Origin: Heliopora coerulea
Lineage: Eukaryota; Cnidaria; Anthozoa; Scleralcyonacea; Helioporidae
Assembly: GCA_030142905.1 (NCBI GenBank)
Contig: JASJOG010000057.1
Location: forward strand, 310,501-374,500
DNA: 64,000 bases
Direction of reading: 5' to 3'
Numbering within the stretch: position 1 is the first letter of the stretch; every line of letters starts with the position of its first letter. Below are positions 23,527 through 36,500 of this stretch, piece by piece. Below the pieces are notes generated by a model, which was given only the letters and a program-made list of their open reading frames with translations, was not told the origin of the DNA and made no database searches. Made by a program: the position numbers and the translations under genes.

Positions 23527-25281
23527 ATGAATTACCTATCTGTCTACAGTCATGTAGACAGTAATGGAAGTTTCATCAAACTGTCGTTCAACTTAGGCGG
23601 TAGATCGTATAACTTGCGCCGGGTCTCGACAGAGTCCGTTGCAAAAACCTTGAAGCGAATCAGCCTCTCCATCAGCAAAGCGACAACGAAGCCAGAGGAA
23701 GGGAAGAAGAATCAACGAGGAAAATCAGAAGACGCCAGACACATCCCTATCACACTTTTTCACCAGAACGGAGACGTCGTCAATGGTGAAATGTCCAATT
23801 TTGAAGCATGGAGCGAAGGGAATGTGCTCGAAGTTGCAGACTGTAAGTTTTTTGTTGAGAAGAATACCCCGCTTGTTCAGTCCGCTTCTATCCCCTCTGT
23901 GATTATGGCTGGTTTTCCAGTGGTGCCGACCCTAAAACTTGAATTCTCAGATGAATTTAATTCACAGTATGAGTGGTTTAAGCAGAAACTATCAGTTTCG
24001 GCCCAGGAATCAAGTGTTATCAGACCTCGAGAATCCGATGGAAACACAAGTGATACAGACTGGGTTAAAGTTGGAGAAGAATTCGTTTATGTGCCGACGG
24101 TTGAAGATGTTGGATGTCTACTAAAGATGTCTTGCAAAGCAGCAAGTGCTGAGAGAAAGGCACATATATGGTACAGCGTTATATCATCATTTTGCGTATC
24201 AGCAAGTCCTGGGCCAACCCCATTTGAAGCACGACAACTGTATACGTCTGTACCCATCAGTGATCCTTCTGCTTTTCGCGTTGTATCCTACAACATCCTT
24301 GCTGATTGTTATCTGGAAGACGAGGCAACCTGTGAAGCTTGGTTCGGTTACTGCCCAAAATATGCTCTTGCAATTGATTATCGCCAGCAGCTGTTGCTGA
24401 AGGAACTTCAGGGGTACAACGGAGACATCATCTGCTTGCAAGAGTGTGGGCGTCGCCTCTTTGAGAATTATTTAACTCCAGCCATGAAATTTAGTGGGTA
24501 TACTGGAGTTGCATTTTACAAAGCAGGGGTAATGGCTGAAGGGGAGGCATTATTCTTTAAAGATTCCAGGTTTAATTTGATCTCTCAGAAGGACATCATT
24601 CTCAAGGATTATTTCTTAAATGATCCTTGTAACAGTGATTTACTCCAAAGGGTAAAACTAGCTCCAGATCTGCTTGAGAAATTATCAAGTAGAACTACAG
24701 TTGCTCAACTAGTTGTACTTCAATGTACAGACCACCCTTGTGATTACATATGCCTAGTCAATACCCATTTATATTTTCGCCCCAGTGCTCCATTTATCAG
24801 AAATCTTCAGGCCATGACTCTCCTTAACTGTTTGAATCAAACACTGAGAAAACTAGATATGGAATTGAGAAAAAGTTCCTCTGAGGAATACAACATTGGA
24901 ATTCTGTTTTGTGGAGACTTTAACAGCTTGCCTCAGTCAGGCATGGTACAACTGATGTGTACTGGAGTGTTAGAAGGAAATCACCCAGACTGGATCTTAC
25001 CAAAAGAGGCAGGACAATCTGCAAGTAATTTTGAGATGTCTACTTACAGTCACCCCTTTGGTTTTCAAAATTGTTGTGGCCTTCCCAAGTTCACAACCTA
25101 CACAGAAGGTTTTAAAGGAGTCATTGATTACATATTTGCAACTGAGAAAACCTTTGAAATACAGGCAGTCATCCCAATGCCTTCAGTGGAAGAGCTTCAG
25201 GCATATACTGCTGTTCCATCACCAGTTGTGCCCTCTGATCATCTTGCGTTGATTTGTGAGCTCAAGTGGCAAAAATGCTGA
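23527..25281 (+). CDS. PDE12: 2',5'-phosphodiesterase 12-like nuclease, intronless
   Basis: Exonuclease/endonuclease/phosphatase-fold enzyme. In animals PDE12 degrades 2',5'-oligoadenylate and trims poly(A) from mitochondrial RNA. One uninterrupted frame encodes 584 residues (human 609). An N-terminal family-specific region (KLSFNLGG, then VIMAGFPVVPTLKLEFSDEF) precedes the catalytic domain. Visible motifs are FRVVSYNILADCY (catalytic Asn), DIICLQECGRRLF (metal-binding Glu), NTHLYFRP, ILFCGDFNSLPQSG and VPSDHLALICELKW (Asp-His pair). The human enzyme begins with a mitochondrial presequence. The ATG used here gives MNYLSVYSHVDSNG, which lacks one, and a stop codon (TAA at 23518-23520) lies in frame upstream, so either a 5' exon is missing or targeting differs. 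Confidence 0.95.
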   Translation: MNYLSVYSHVDSNGSFIKLSFNLGGRSYNLRRVSTESVAKTLKRISLSISKATTKPEEGKKNQRGKSEDARHIPITLFHQNGDVVNGEMSNFEAWSEGNVLEVADCKFFVEKNTPLVQSASIPSVIMAGFPVVPTLKLEFSDEFNSQYEWFKQKLSVSAQESSVIRPRESDGNTSDTDWVKVGEEFVYVPTVEDVGCLLKMSCKAASAERKAHIWYSVISSFCVSASPGPTPFEARQLYTSVPISDPSAFRVVSYNILADCYLEDEATCEAWFGYCPKYALAIDYRQQLLLKELQGYNGDIICLQECGRRLFENYLTPAMKFSGYTGVAFYKAGVMAEGEALFFKDSRFNLISQKDIILKDYFLNDPCNSDLLQRVKLAPDLLEKLSSRTTVAQLVVLQCTDHPCDYICLVNTHLYFRPSAPFIRNLQAMTLLNCLNQTLRKLDMELRKSSSEEYNIGILFCGDFNSLPQSGMVQLMCTGVLEGNHPDWILPKEAGQSASNFEMSTYSHPFGFQNCCGLPKFTTYTEGFKGVIDYIFATEKTFEIQAVIPMPSVEELQAYTAVPSPVVPSDHLALICELKWQKC

Positions 25282-27531
25282 TATTTCCAGTATCCATTGT
25301 GCAAGGTGTATCTGTTCTATAGCACAACTTTAGCATCTTATAAATACTTGAAAATACACTCACTTTCTATTTCTGTACTTTCTATTATTATTTAAAACAA
25401 TGACAATTCAATAATTATTGTGAATACAAAAGTTATTCTCTGTTTGCTGTGACAGGTAGCATAAGTCAGAAGCAGTGGTAAAAACCAGTGTTAACCAGTT
25501 TTGATCAATAATTTTTGCCTGGTTTAATTGCATCATTTCTAGAAAAAAATTGCACATGCATTTAGCCAGGTATTCTGCAGTGATATACACAAACTGAGAA
25601 AACAAGCAAACATTAAAAACAAACATGCATTAAAGGGTTGAAGCATCATCTCATTTGCCTTAGCCCTGATTTAACATATTAGAAAGGTAAATCAGTTTTG
25701 TAATGTTGTTATGCCATCTTTATTATTGGAGGTCCCATCATGCCAGCTAACAGTTCATAGGCATAGGAACTGGGGGGTATTGGGGGCATGTGCCTCCCCC
25801 TTTTTCAAACAACAAAAAGTGCCCTTTTTGAGAAAAAAATGTCTTTATATAAGGAAGTGTAACACATCAGTTTTTACCCTCTTGATTGGGTTTACAGATT
25901 AAAACATACATAAGAATGTGAAAAAGACACATTGAACAACATCACTTTTACTTTCATGTCAATTTAACCAAGAAGCTAGAGCTTTTCCTGGTGAATTAGT
26001 TTCCGAGAATTCACAAAATGAAATTAATCAAACAATTGAATGGATCAAGCCAGCAACATTGGACAAGGATCTCCAAGCTACTGATTTTCATGATCAATTC
26101 AATTTTAATGTAAACCTCAGAAGAACTGGGATGAATCTATTTTGAGGGTGCCCTTTCTGTGAGCAAAGCTGCTTCTGAAAGGTTTTGTGCCCCCAAGTTA
26201 CATTTGCTTCCTATGCTGCTGTAACAGTTGTAACAGTAAGGAATGACTATGGGGAAACTATCACAAACATAGAAACTGAGGCTTATATCCCCTTTCAAGT
26301 GCACTAGTTTTTAGGGGGTTTTTACATATGGAGAGTCACTCAATGTAACCAGGCAACAAAAAAGCCCTTTTGTTAAATTATTTTTTAATTCTTTGTCTTT
26401 ACAGGTGATTTATAAAAATGAATAACCAGAAATAAAAACTGGATAGGAGAGGACAATATGAGAACATGTTAATCTATGTAGTAAGATGTTTCACTTTCAT
26501 TGAGGTATGGTTTAGTATTTGGGATAACAAGACATCCACAATCAACCACAAATTGGACATTTAAAAGCGCAGACAAAAAACCTCATTATCTTCGATGCAA
26601 TTCAACAGCCATGATTTCATAGAATGTCACACTCAAAAAGTAGTTGAAAAACTTGCAACTTGTATTCAAAAGGGCAAAGAACAAAATAATTTTAAGGAAT
26701 TTTAAAGGAATTTTACAAGTTTTGGATTTCCCAAGCTTCAGGTCCACGCAAGAACCATGCCTACCGTCCTTTGCGAACGGTTTTCCGCCGCTCAAAGCGA
26801 AAGAGTTGTATGAATGTCGGTTCCGGTCTGGACATGCGTTGGTCGTCCCACAACTTTAATCGTGGTCTCTAAGGTATAAACAAACCTTGACCGACCCTGG
26901 ACGTTATTCGAGTATTTCGTTTGTTATTCTTTTAAATTTCTCCTGTATGGGTAGCTGGCCTGCAAAGGCTGGCTGCCCCCAAATAACTACAAAATACAAA
27001 CTTAAATATTAAAAAATAATAAAAATGACACGAAGGTATCCACGTCATTAATTTAGCAATGCGCTGGCTACTTGCACAAATCGATCAGAGTTCATAGGTC
27101 ACATGACTATGTGTGTTGACAGGATTGGTCGAAAGCTTCAGACGGTAAAAAATTATTTACCCTTGGAGGGCAGCGGCACAGGAACTTATCTTAAATACGA
27201 CTCATACAAATACGCTCTCCAGATGACTTTGGGAGTTCACCGGGTGGATTCACTACTAAATACTGGGAGTGCAGTGCGTGGAAACTCTTCCTGACAGTCT
27301 CGATAGAGCTGGAAGATTTGTCTTGTTTACAAAAGTAGTCGTCAGGCCATGTGATCACGAGAAATCATTACAACGTGATACTGTGATTTTGCTGAATTTT
27401 GGTATCAACAGTACAGCATACATACCCTAACAACCTCTTAGCTCTTTAACCGCCAAGTTATCTTATCTGTAACATAATTACAGCGCTACAGGAGCGAAGA
27501 CTTGAAGATTGTTTTGAGGTGAGAACCTGAT
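25282..27531. other. PDE12 to SLC4 spacer
   Basis: Contains a hAT-like element (25756-26221) and otherwise AT-rich sequence. The last ~900 bp (26600-27531) have more CG dinucleotides and are the likely 5' flank and untranslated leader of the SLC4 gene; no TATA box was identified. Short frames here have no protein-like character. Confidence 0.5.
25756..26221. mobile_element. hAT-like non-autonomous element with 8-bp target duplication
   Basis: The left end CATAGGCATAGGAAC and the right end GCTTCCTATGCTGCTG are imperfect inverted repeats. The element is flanked by a perfect 8-bp direct repeat TAACAGTT (25748-25755 and 26222-26229). Subterminal blocks also mirror each other (GGGGGCATGTGCC against GTGCCCCCAAG, and AAAGTGCCC against GGGTGCCC). 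The 8-bp duplication and the CA(G)-type ends are hAT hallmarks. The 466 bp hold no transposase. Confidence 0.82.
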
Positions 27532-30500
27532 ATGGCAAGTCCCGCCGGCAATGAGCCAACCGCACGCGCAGATTTGGAGGAAGAAGCTGACGAAAATGAG
27601 GTTTGTTTTGTATTCACACTTGTCTTTCTTTTTCGTAAAGCTGTACCGTGAACAATTGTGTATTATTTTATCGTGAAATAAAGGGAATATGGATGAACGT
27701 TGATAAGAAAGACCAAGATGATTTGTTGACCAAAGTGCTTCGAGAGCCTTTTGTTTTCCACACGCCTACGGTCAAACCCCCGTCAGAGGAGAACGAACCA
27801 CAAACATCGCATTACGATTATCAATTTGACGAAAAGGACTACTTGAGTAAGTAGCAAACTACATATAGAAAACAAACTAGTTTGGTGTTTTCTGCACGTG
27901 ACCCCTCAAAGTTTAAAGACCTACTTTAAGCGAATTGGATATATAAAAAATGTACATGTTTCTGCTTTCCTTCCGGAACTGCGGTGGCATGCATTTAATA
28001 GGCGACGTCATGCTCTTTCCACAAAGTGAGTATTAAACTGGCCGGAATTTTGTCTCACACTTAATCATAAATTATCTGTGGTATATCTCTGTTTCGAACA
28101 AGAATTGCTTTAGTCGATTAAGGTGGAAGATGGAGGAATGCTTTTCCATGGTTATGTCGGTGAGGAAGTACCCCCAGGTGCCACTTGAATGACGATAAAG
28201 AGGCTTGAAAATGACTCGGAAATTATTTACCTTAATTGACGCGAATTGGCACAAATGGTTTTGTATCAACTGATATGGATAATAACCAAGACTTAGTTCA
28301 AACTGCAATAAGAACCAAATGTGGGCACTGTGTTTCTCGCGTACCCTGGGGTCTTCACGCAGATCGAAACAGGCTATGTCGAGCCCATTCATGTTAATTC
28401 AAATAAGTGTCCGTCTAGTTGATATTGCAGTCTCTTCTTTAAAGGAAACAGAATAAGGTCTAAAGTCCCACTGGACAATACAAACAGCACTTGAAATCTG
28501 TCAGTCAAGTGGATTGTTCCAATGTAGGGGAGCCATTGTTTTGGTGACACATTTGTTTGCCAGTCAGCCACTTGTAACTGATAAACATACGACAGGTCCA
28601 GCCATTTACTGATTATCAACTTGTAGTCTGTTACTATCAGATTAGCCAGGCATCCATCATGGATACAGAATCTGAGAAGCAGGCTTTGCGATGAGTGCAG
28701 CTTGTTTTCGATATTAAGTAACTATCACACTATGTTTATATGTGCCAAACAAGTAATGAAAACATATACTCATTATACTGGTACTAATGTACGTAGGCAA
28801 AAGTTTAATTTCACACAATGCCCATAAAACATCAGTCATCTGGCTGGTCATAATTGTCCAAGGAGAAACTTTTCTTGTGTATCAAAACAAGTTCTTTACC
28901 TGTTCTGGCCAGCCTGTAGTTTGAAAAAAATAAGAAACAAAATACATTCCAAACAGCAGCATCTTCATAACTCAAGACTCAAGTCAAATAAAGGTAGAAG
29001 AATGAGTCAATAATATTCTCTACTTTATTTCAAAGTCATTATCAGACCAATTGAAATTACATTGAATAACTGCAATCTTCATATGAGTGGTTAGATGAGT
29101 ATATCTGACTGTTAATTTACAACACAAGGACCCAACAATAAGAGTTGTGATAATGCCAGTGAAAAAAAACCAAAACAAAACAAAAAAAAAACGGCTGCAA
29201 ATGGAGGAATTCTCTTACTTCATAATGGTTAGGTTAGGAGTGAATTAAGGTCATGAAAATTCATATTATGGAGTTATATAATTCTTAATTAAATACGTTG
29301 CATATTGCAAATATTTCAGTGTTAACACATGTTGTAAATGACAACAATCCTGTCCAAGAAATATCCTTGTAAACAAACTGTTCTCAGTCCAATTTGCCTA
29401 GCTCCTCAGACAGGTTAGCTTCATGAATACAAATAAAATTTCATTTTCAGTTTTGTAAGCAGAATAGATGTTAATATCAACAGAATAGTGATAGGACAAA
29501 GGTAATTTTAGACCTGAGATTGGACTTCTACTTGAGTGCTTTGATGTATTGGACATTAAGAGGAGAATTCTTCAAGCACCTTATTTAGTGCTATGCACCC
29601 AAATTGACCAATGCAGTGTTGTGAAAAACCTAGGTAAACTTTGAGTTAAATCACAACCTCAGAAGTTCTAAAGTCCAGTGCTTTACTGCCTAAACTGTAT
29701 GTTATTCTTGATAGCTTCTATTGTCTTTATGATTTAAGTTTGTATTTTATGAATATAATTTTAGTTTGATTATTTCAGTTAGGCAAAAATCTTGAAAGAC
29801 TATGGTAAGTCTTTATTTATTTCATAAAAACACAATAGTTATGCATACATTACCATTGCAACTCTCACATCCTGGCATAAATCCATCATCATGGCACAAA
29901 AATTAAGGCTAAAATTAACATTAAAAGCTGCCCAGGCAGGGAAAAATTGAATAACAAATAAAGAAGTGAACTAGAACTACCAAAGTGTTTGTTTTCACTT
30001 GAGGCAGTTCTCTAATATTTTATCAGTTGGCTGTTGCTATGAATTAACTCAAGCAACATGATTTATTGCAATTTTTCAAGATTCTTTTGTTTGTTAATCA
30101 GCTCTTTACTATGTAATGGACATACTTGTCTTAATTTGGTACTTGAAATTGAAATAGATATACTTTAAAAATATTATTTGTGTCTTGCAGTGCCTCATGT
30201 TATGTGAATTCCAACACATTAATTTGTTGTCCCCAGACTTGTTTCAGTTGTTTGTCTTGCCTATGACAAAAGTGCACTTGTACCTAAAAGCCAAGACCAT
30301 ACTTGGACCTTTACAAATAGGTGTAGAGATAAGCAGACAAGCAACAAAACAAACATTAAAGGTAGTTCAAGCTTCATCAGGCAATTCTGATTTGCTTTCT
30401 AGACTGATAGATTGCTTAACATAATATAACATAAACTTCTGACTAATGCTTACTAGTAACTGAAGCCTAAATTATCCTTGTATGTTGTTCCATATTTCAA

Positions 30501-33500
30501 GCATTCATTTGCCACTTGCATGCCTTTTATGCTAGTTTTTTTCAAGAGTTTTCCATGTTTGTTTACATTCCAACTGGTCACATAATAAGACATTCAGATG
30601 TTTAATGTTTAGAAAACCTTGAAATCTTAGGGAAAATGCAGAGCTGTAGGGTCCAAACAATCGCTGAGAAGCACAACCCACTTCAAGGGGGGATCCAGGG
30701 GGGCATGCATCCCCTGGGAAATTTTTGATTTTCTGAGGCTTTGAAATGCTATTTCCTTCATTTTGAGAGAAGCTTAACAATAAAAATATAAAGATCATGA
30801 AAATATAATAAAGATCATGTTTACTTATTAAAAATAAGCAAATGTAGTAAATATTGGGTGGTCACAGCCTCACTTCCATTATTTGGGAGCATGTCATGGT
30901 CCCACAAACCTCCCCCTTCCTATGCCTATGAAATACCTAATTTTAAATGAAACTCTGTCCTCAGGTATCTGGCAACTAAGCAACAAGCAATTGATGAACA
31001 TTTAATACTGATAAAAAATTTAAATGAATCATGAACTACAATAGTGTAATACATGTATAAGAGTATAAGAAAATTCAGGCATTAACTCTTTCCTGGCAGC
31101 CTAAGACTTGTGTTATTTTACTCTGGCTAACACCAGACTATTTTACACATCAAGGGGAGAGCTCCTGCCTTGAAAGAGTTAAAGGGCTTTAATTAGAATT
31201 TTAGTTTTGAGTATTATATTATTTTTTCATTTTTCTGGAGTCATCTCATTTGCAGTACTGAACCCCAAGTATGTTGTCATACTGCTTCTTTGAATATCAA
31301 AGAAATTTTATTCATTATTGACCTTAAGCAAAGTAATGTTTTCATTCGTCCAAATTGTATACTGAGTCAAAATTATGGAAACTAGGACAGTGTTTGGTTG
31401 AAAATGATCTTCTAAGAACTTGTATGATTTTAGTTCTTCTACTTATCATTGCTTAGCATGGCATCCATGTTGTTAGAAGTAAAGTCAGTTTAATACTATG
31501 GTGCCTCAATTTAATTCCTGGACATTTTGTACTAATTAACTAGTTAAAAAAGTTGTTGTAACAGCTTACTTATGATTAAGGAGTGAGAGGTGTTCTATTT
31601 CTAATTGTCCAATACATGTGAAACACACTAACTCAGATTTGGAAAAAACATTAGGCAAGAATTCCTTTGTGATATTAATATTTTTTTATTTATATGCTAC
31701 AAAAATCAACGTTCAAAATATCTCAGTCAAAACTCAGCACACTTTTCATTTAAAATACATCAAAGAGGCCGCGGCGCCCCTGAAGTGCTTCTGGAAGTTC
31801 CGGAATATCTTTAAACTATCCTCAGACGACGTCAAAGTTTTCAGTCCCACGTCATTTTTCTAACAAGTCTACGCCTCCTCCGCAAACCCTCGCACTGTGT
31901 AATAAGAAGGTGTACGTTCCACGAGAACATGCTAAATCTTGTAAATTAACATCTTCAACAAAACAGACGTGTCGCGTTGCGAATCAGACGACTGAATTTG
32001 CAGAAAAATTGTCGCAATTGTATAAGGGAGATTCGAATGTTTCATATGAAGATTGACGATGTTATTATGTATTTTGTGATTAGTCGCCATGTTTTCTTAC
32101 AAAATTTGGGAGGTTCTCGCGTAAGTATCAGCGACCTTTCTGTGACGCATCGCGAGGGACTGTGGGAAGCTCACTTGATTTTTTTTCACCACTATTGCTG
32201 ACTTTAGTACCGTAACCGTTGCTTTTGGACCTTAACTTTTTTCAGTGAGGGAACTCTTCCGTGGACAAGTAAAATTGTTTAGTGTTAGCTAGAGTAGAAA
32301 GGTAGAAGTCTTGTCTCTCCGGGAAAGAGTTAACGGAGATGGTTATACTGGTGATCGTTATAATCATAACTTAAACCACTGCCTAAGCTTGGTTTGTCCT
32401 CAAACTTTTGTACTGATGTTCTTGCTTCTGTTCCAGAAAAGCGCCACTCACATGTTCATTTATATTCCCCGCTTAAACCACTTGGCCCTTCCAGCGGTCA
32501 TTCTCACCATCACTCGAAGAAGGACAAAAGTAAGAAGAGGGAAAAGAAGAAATATGAAGATACAACCAAGAAAAAGCCACCGCCAGAAATAACACAGGCC
32601 ATTCCGGCTGAAGAAGAACAAACAAAAGACGTTTCAACAGCTACCGAAGGCAGTGATGATGTGGTCGACGAAAAGTTGGAAACTAACGTTGACATTGTAG
32701 ACCAGACAATTAATGTTCTCCCAGAAATCACTGAACATGAGATTCTTGTAACACCTGCTTCGACTCCTCCAGTACGCAACTTGTTGGCGGACGGACAAGA
32801 GTCTGCCGTCGTGGTCGATGTGAAAAAGGAAACAAAAACTGGCCACCATCGCTACAAACACATTGAGCGGCCGGAAAACAAGGACACTCCTACTAGTAGT
32901 AAGGGAGGTCGCCATCACAGACACCATCATCATCGTCACAGACATAAATCAGAACTTCAGGAGAGACGACGACCTGGAGCTGCTACCTTGAACGAGAAAA
33001 ACCAGGTACAGTTAGATACTCGTGCATCGGAAGTTTCAAGCTCAGCTGTGATGGATCTCAAGGATGAAGAGGATATGACGTGTGAGTAGAATCACCCCCG
33101 CCAGTGTTGTTTTTGTTGGGTTTCTTTTTTTCCATTTTCAGGTTATGATAAAGTCGGCAGCCTTTTTACATCAGAGAGCCAATATGTGTGTCATTTTAAA
33201 CTGCTAATCAATTGGTCCATAAAGAGCTTTCAGAATTATATCAATAAACAATCTCTGGGACTGATTTTACGATTGACAAATACCTTAGGCCGAAAAAAAA
33301 AAATTCTCTTTCTGGTCAGCGCTTATCAAAAATCGACGCAGTTTTTCTTTCCTTTTTCTTTTTTTCTCATTACAAATCGACTGGTAAAATTTGCGTAGAC
33401 TCACAGACCCATCACAGAGTACAAGGCCAAACGGTCGAATGGTCTTCGCCCCGAAGACTATTGCCACAGAAAAAAGTGGCATGGTATGTAAATTCGGGGT

Positions 33501-36500
33501 CAGCAACATACAACCAAAAGTTCGAGAGTCAACGCGTGATAGCCTTCGCATCAGTGCCAGCAAACATATGAACAGTTTTGGTAGGAAACATTGGTTGAAC
33601 GAAAAAGATCACTGCATGGAAAGTGCTACTTAACGGTATGGACATAGTCGTCGATTTTTATGGGAGATTTTTCTCGGTAGTCGGACTAAAACCTTTTTTC
33701 TGACACATCACTGCGTTATGTGTAAATTCTGTATGCTGGCGCTTTCCCGGTGAGTAACCCATGTCTCTCAAATCTCAATTATTGGTCAAACACAGTATCC
33801 TAGCGTTGGTTATTCAGATCCGCTGGCGGCGGAAGATGTCTAATATTGGGAGGGCTCGTTGTTACAAAACAGTTGAATAAGAGAGGTGACTACCGTTCAC
33901 ATCCCACCAAAATTTCACCACGTTTCAATACAGAAACATGTGAAGTAACATTTTCCTAAGGTAAAAAGTTAAAAGGTTGATAAGTTCCGGGACTGATCTC
34001 AAAGAATTCCAACGTTTCAAGCAAAGGCGCTTTCGTCAGAGAAGGAAATGTGTTCAGAACACGTTTCTCTCTCTGACGAAGGGCCTTTGCTCGAAACTTC
34101 GGAATTCTTTGAGATCAGTCACAGCAGTTACCAACCTTTGAACTTTTTACCTTGTTTATCACTATCGACGCAGTATTCTATTCCTATATCATTGATAACA
34201 TTTTCTTACTTTGGTTTCATGAATAAAGATATCAGTCGGGACAGAACGTTCTTACCCCAGAGTGAAGCAAAGTCAAAAGCAAACTATTAGTATAGGCCTG
34301 AAAATATGGGGGGCTGTGGCCCTTCTTGTACCCACCCCCCACATTCCGGCGCCTGTGTTCAGAACTTACCTGTGACTGGCCTCTGAAAATACTTTGTATT
34401 TTCCAGTTCATCGTTTTCAAGACCTCAAGGGCGTTCGCCGCAGACCCGTTCGGGTCCGTCGTTCTGGTATGACTACTCATTTCAGCAACCAGGATTTATC
34501 TGCAAGCTTAAAAAGTCTTGTGAATAATTTTCGAATTCAGTCAAAGAGGAAAAAGTACGATCGCCGACCACACGAGGTAATTTTTAAGCAATAGTGGAAT
34601 TTTAAAGTCACTTGGATTGTTTTTCCGTTTTGTCTTTCCGTTTATTTTGTCGGCTGATTGTTCATTTGTTTTATTTCTTTCACCTGTTTTAATTTGGATA
34701 ATTTGCTGGTCTTCCCTTCATCGTCCCACCCTCAATCACTGTTTTCCTTTATCCCTCCCTCCATTCTCTTATCCTTCCATAAATCACTGCCTCACTCTCT
34801 CACTCCCTTTCTGCTGTCATTCTATTCTTTTCCTCTCTCCCTCCCCTCCCTCCTTCCCTCCCTCCCTCCCCTCCCTCCTTCCCTCCCTCCCTCCTTCCCT
34901 CCTTCCCTCCTTCCCTCCCTCCTTCCCTCCTTCCCTCCATCCTTCCCTCCATCCTTACCTCCATCCTTCCCTCCATCCTTCCCTCCCTCCTTCCCTCCTT
35001 CCCTCCCTCCCTCCTTCCCTCCTTCCCTCCCTCCCTCCTTCCCTCCTTCCCTCCCTCCTTCCCTCCATCCTTCCCTCCCTCCTTCCCTCCATCCTTCCCT
35101 CCCTCCTTCCCTCCCTCCTCCCCTCCCTCCGTTCTTTCCTTCTTTCCTTCCTTCTTTCCTTCCTTCCTTCCTTCCTAACTTTCTACCTACCTTCTATTGC
35201 CTTCCTTTCGTCATTTTGTCCCTTCTCTCCTCCCTCCCTCCCTCCCATCCTCCGTTTCTGTTGTTACTTCCCATCCTCTTTCTCTTTCATTTTCCGTTCC
35301 TCCTTCTCTCCCTTTCCCCCTGCACATCCTTCTCCCAACCCATTCTCCATTTCCTTCACCCAGTTTTTCAGTTAGCTGCTAACAATGGTGGTCTTGAACC
35401 TAGAACTTCGTCGAGCTGGAGGAACTGATAACACTTGGTGAAGAAACCGAATGGAGAGAAAGAGCCCGCTGGATCAAATTTGAAGAGGATGTCGAAGATT
35501 CGCTTCGTTGGGGAAAGCCCCACATCCCATCATTGTCTTTTCACAGTTTGCTGGAGTTAAGAAGAGGATTAGAAACAGGTCAGTCGTTCACATCTCCCTC
35601 TTTTCTGCCCTTACTCTCTCATCAGTTTTCCCCAATCCCCACCTCCTGTTGTCACGCCTTCGCCAGTAATCTTCATTTCTTTGTTGGTATTTATTAAGGT
35701 GCCATGCTATTGGACCTCGAGAAGTTCGATCTTACCAGTATTGCCGAAGCGGTTATTGAGGAGATGGTAATCACAGATCAGCTACCGAGGTCGCAAAGTT
35801 CCAAAGTATTATCTGCACTAATGGCCAAACATCGCCATCAACATCAAATGGGGCGAAGTCTCCCGCGCCGTAGCTCTTCCACAAATCTAGCCTCCCTTTT
35901 TGGCGTGGAAAACAAACCAACGCCGTTGAAAGTCGCCGAAGTTGAAGCGACTCCGACGGAAGCGAGTTCAGCGTGTGAGGCAATAGACGGCGTGGAGTCC
36001 ATTCCTATGGAACCCATCAGACCAAGAACTACGAGTGATGCTTCTAGTCAGACACCGTTTTCAGCCCTGGATTATTTAGCCAATGTCAGTGCGACGTATG
36101 ATAATAGTAATAGGAGTAATTTAGACCCTGCGAAGCGTTGTTCACTAAGAACATTGTACGTAGTTGAAGATGTCTTGCCACTGCTTGCGTACTCTTTGGA
36201 ATCCCGGTGATGTGTCCCTGGGATACGCATGCTCCCAACGGCCGGTAACCCCTTGTTTTTATCTATAAAGAGCAACACAATAAATCTGTGCACAACAGAT
36301 CCGCTTGTGACCTGTTTGGACGATAGGATTGTCGTTTACCTTTAGTTCATCCTGGGATATGTAATGTAGTCTCAAAAGCATAATTCCTGCTTTCGGTTCG
36401 CTTATTATTATTGAAGCAGTGGGTCCGGAAGACTGCTGTGAGTTAATCGGATACATTAGAACATATACGACTATTGTATCGTATAACTAGGCCGTGACAT

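Larger units (their letters stand above)
27847..32436. other. 4.6-kb SLC4 intron 2
   Basis: The largest SLC4 intron. It is AT-rich and includes a hAT-related fragment (30640-30945), a TTAACTCTTT inverted-repeat element (31082-31182) and a stretch rich in A homopolymers near 29160-29190. No coding exon was recognised. Open frames on the - strand at 28072-28619 have protein-like length but no recognisable motif. Confidence 0.6.

Noticed and set aside
28072..28619. Two adjacent - strand frames in SLC4 intron 2
   Set aside because: Protein-like in length only; no recognised motif and no splice logic joining them.
34617..35428. Pro/Ser/Leu-rich frames of about 250 codons
   Set aside because: Translation of the polypyrimidine repeat inside an SLC4 intron.
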